The notes under the pieces: model-generated | What the model saw: only the letters and a program-made list of their open reading frames with translations | Told to the model about the DNA's origin: nothing | Databases searched by the model: none | Assembly: GCA_015661935.1 (NCBI GenBank) | Contig: DQVD01000416.1 | Coordinates: 1 to 6,454, forward strand | Length of the DNA: 6,454 nucleotides | Direction of reading: 5' to 3' | Source: Desulfocapsa sulfexigens | GTDB taxonomy: Bacteria > Desulfobacterota > Desulfobulbia > Desulfobulbales > Desulfocapsaceae | Shown here: positions 5,716 to 6,454 of the stretch, one piece after another | How positions within the stretch are numbered: position 1 is the stretch's first letter | How the letters are laid out: each line of letters starts with the position of its first letter | Translations under genes and position numbers: made by a program

Positions 5716-6454
5716 ATGGAATTACTCGCTCCCGGTGGGGACATTGATTCAATAAAAGCTGCAATTCTTGCCGGAGCAGATGCTGTTTACTGTGGTCTGG
5801 ATAGATTTAATGCACGAAACCGGGCTGAGAATCTAACTATTGACGATTTAAATGGCGTATTAAGGCTTGCCCATTCCAATGATTGCGAAGTATTCCTCAC
5901 TCTTAATATTATCATTGTTGAAAGTGAAATCCAGGCCCTTATGACCTTACTGAACAAGTTGGTCAATACATCGATTGATGGCATTATTGTTCAGGATTTA
6001 GGTTTATTTTACCTGCTCTCAAAGTATTTTAAAGATCTTCCAATTCATGCCTCCACTCAGCTTACAACTCATAACGAAGGGCAGATACATTTTTTAAGGA
6101 AGCTTAATGCTGCCCGTGTGAATCTCTCAAGAGAGTTACGTCTGACTGAAATAAAAGACTTAACTGTAATCGCGCATAAAAATGACCTCTTAACTGAAGT
6201 GTTTGTTCATGGTTCCAACTGCCTATCTTTTTCAGGCATCTGTTATATGAGTTCTGTTCATGGCGGAAATTCAGGAAATCGGGGAAGGTGCAGCCAGCAA
6301 TGTAGAAATCAATATGTAAGAACTGTCGCTGGTAGTGACTATCCCCTCAATCTAAAAGATAACTCAGCATATTCTGACTTGAGAGAACTCTCCGTTGCCG
6401 GTATTGTCTCCATAAAGATTGAAGGGCGAATTAAAAAATTTCATTACGTTTATA
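5716..6454 (+). CDS. U32-family (peptidase U32 / RlhA-TrhP-UbiU type) protein, N-terminal part
   Basis: The first 246 codons of a U32-family protein are present; the gene continues past the window edge. The family was named as peptidases, but studied members act in hydroxylation: RlhA on 23S rRNA, TrhP on tRNA, UbiU/UbiV in ubiquinone synthesis, several with a 4Fe-4S cluster. Visible: MELLAPGGD and LAGADAVYCGLDRFNARNRAEN at the start of the barrel; HASTQLTTHN near 111-120; RVNLSREL near 134-141; the U32 signature from Glu161 (EVFVHGSNCLSFSGICYMSS); and Cys169, Cys176, Cys192 and Cys196, the last two in GRCSQQC, as cluster ligands; then SIKIEGRIK at 232-240. The specific substrate cannot be assigned. 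I chose the ATG at 5716 because homologous proteins usually begin at MELL. An in-frame ATG at 5692 would add a basic 8-residue leader (MIKRNKRK). Neither has a clear ribosome site; a purine-rich stretch precedes 5716. Confidence 0.88.
   Translation, partial: MELLAPGGDIDSIKAAILAGADAVYCGLDRFNARNRAENLTIDDLNGVLRLAHSNDCEVFLTLNIIIVESEIQALMTLLNKLVNTSIDGIIVQDLGLFYLLSKYFKDLPIHASTQLTTHNEGQIHFLRKLNAARVNLSRELRLTEIKDLTVIAHKNDLLTEVFVHGSNCLSFSGICYMSSVHGGNSGNRGRCSQQCRNQYVRTVAGSDYPLNLKDNSAYSDLRELSVAGIVSIKIEGRIKKFHYVY

Overview
The window reads as a chromosomal housekeeping region from a Gram-negative bacterium. The two topoisomerase subunits have the compact form found in the Bacteroidota/Fibrobacterota/spirochaete sphere: ParE opens with EHIRKRPGMYIGRLG and DDGIYILLKEV, and ParC carries DDGRFHKVANVVG followed by HPHGD. 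Together with moderate-to-low GC, this suggests an FCB-type organism. The phylum is an inference and cannot be fixed from one locus.

Layout: (1) 1-457 is AT-rich with no convincing gene. It holds several short inverted repeats and possibly the last codons of a gene entering from the left. (2) 458-1270, minus strand, is thiD (HMP/HMP-phosphate kinase, thiamine biosynthesis), with a TTG start. (3) 1271-1406 is a short divergent promoter region in which the best -10 boxes for the two directions overlap. (4) 1407-3233 and 3242-5242, plus strand, are parE and parC, the two subunits of topoisomerase IV. They lie 8 nt apart, with the parC ribosome site overlapping the parE stop. (5) 5243-5691 is a decayed interval: a weak hairpin just after parC, about 200 nt with no recognisable gene, then the last ~69 codons of a TolC-family outer-membrane efflux protein with no 5' part, ending in a good intrinsic terminator. 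(6) 5716 to the window end is the N-terminal part of a U32-family protein with an Fe-S-type cysteine set, cut by the window edge.

ParE supplies the ATPase gate and the TOPRIM metal site. ParC supplies the DNA-cleaving tyrosine. They work as an A2B2 enzyme that decatenates daughter chromosomes. ThiD and the U32 protein are unrelated housekeeping or RNA-modification-type functions.

I see no phage, IS element, CRISPR array, tRNA, rRNA or defence system, and no new multi-gene system. The points most worth a second look are: replacement of three quinolone-contact positions in the two topoisomerase subunits (ParE D to Q in the EGDSA motif; ParC S83- and D87-equivalents to Q and A); the tolC remnant with its surviving terminator only a few bases before the U32 gene; and the overlapping divergent thiD/parE promoters.
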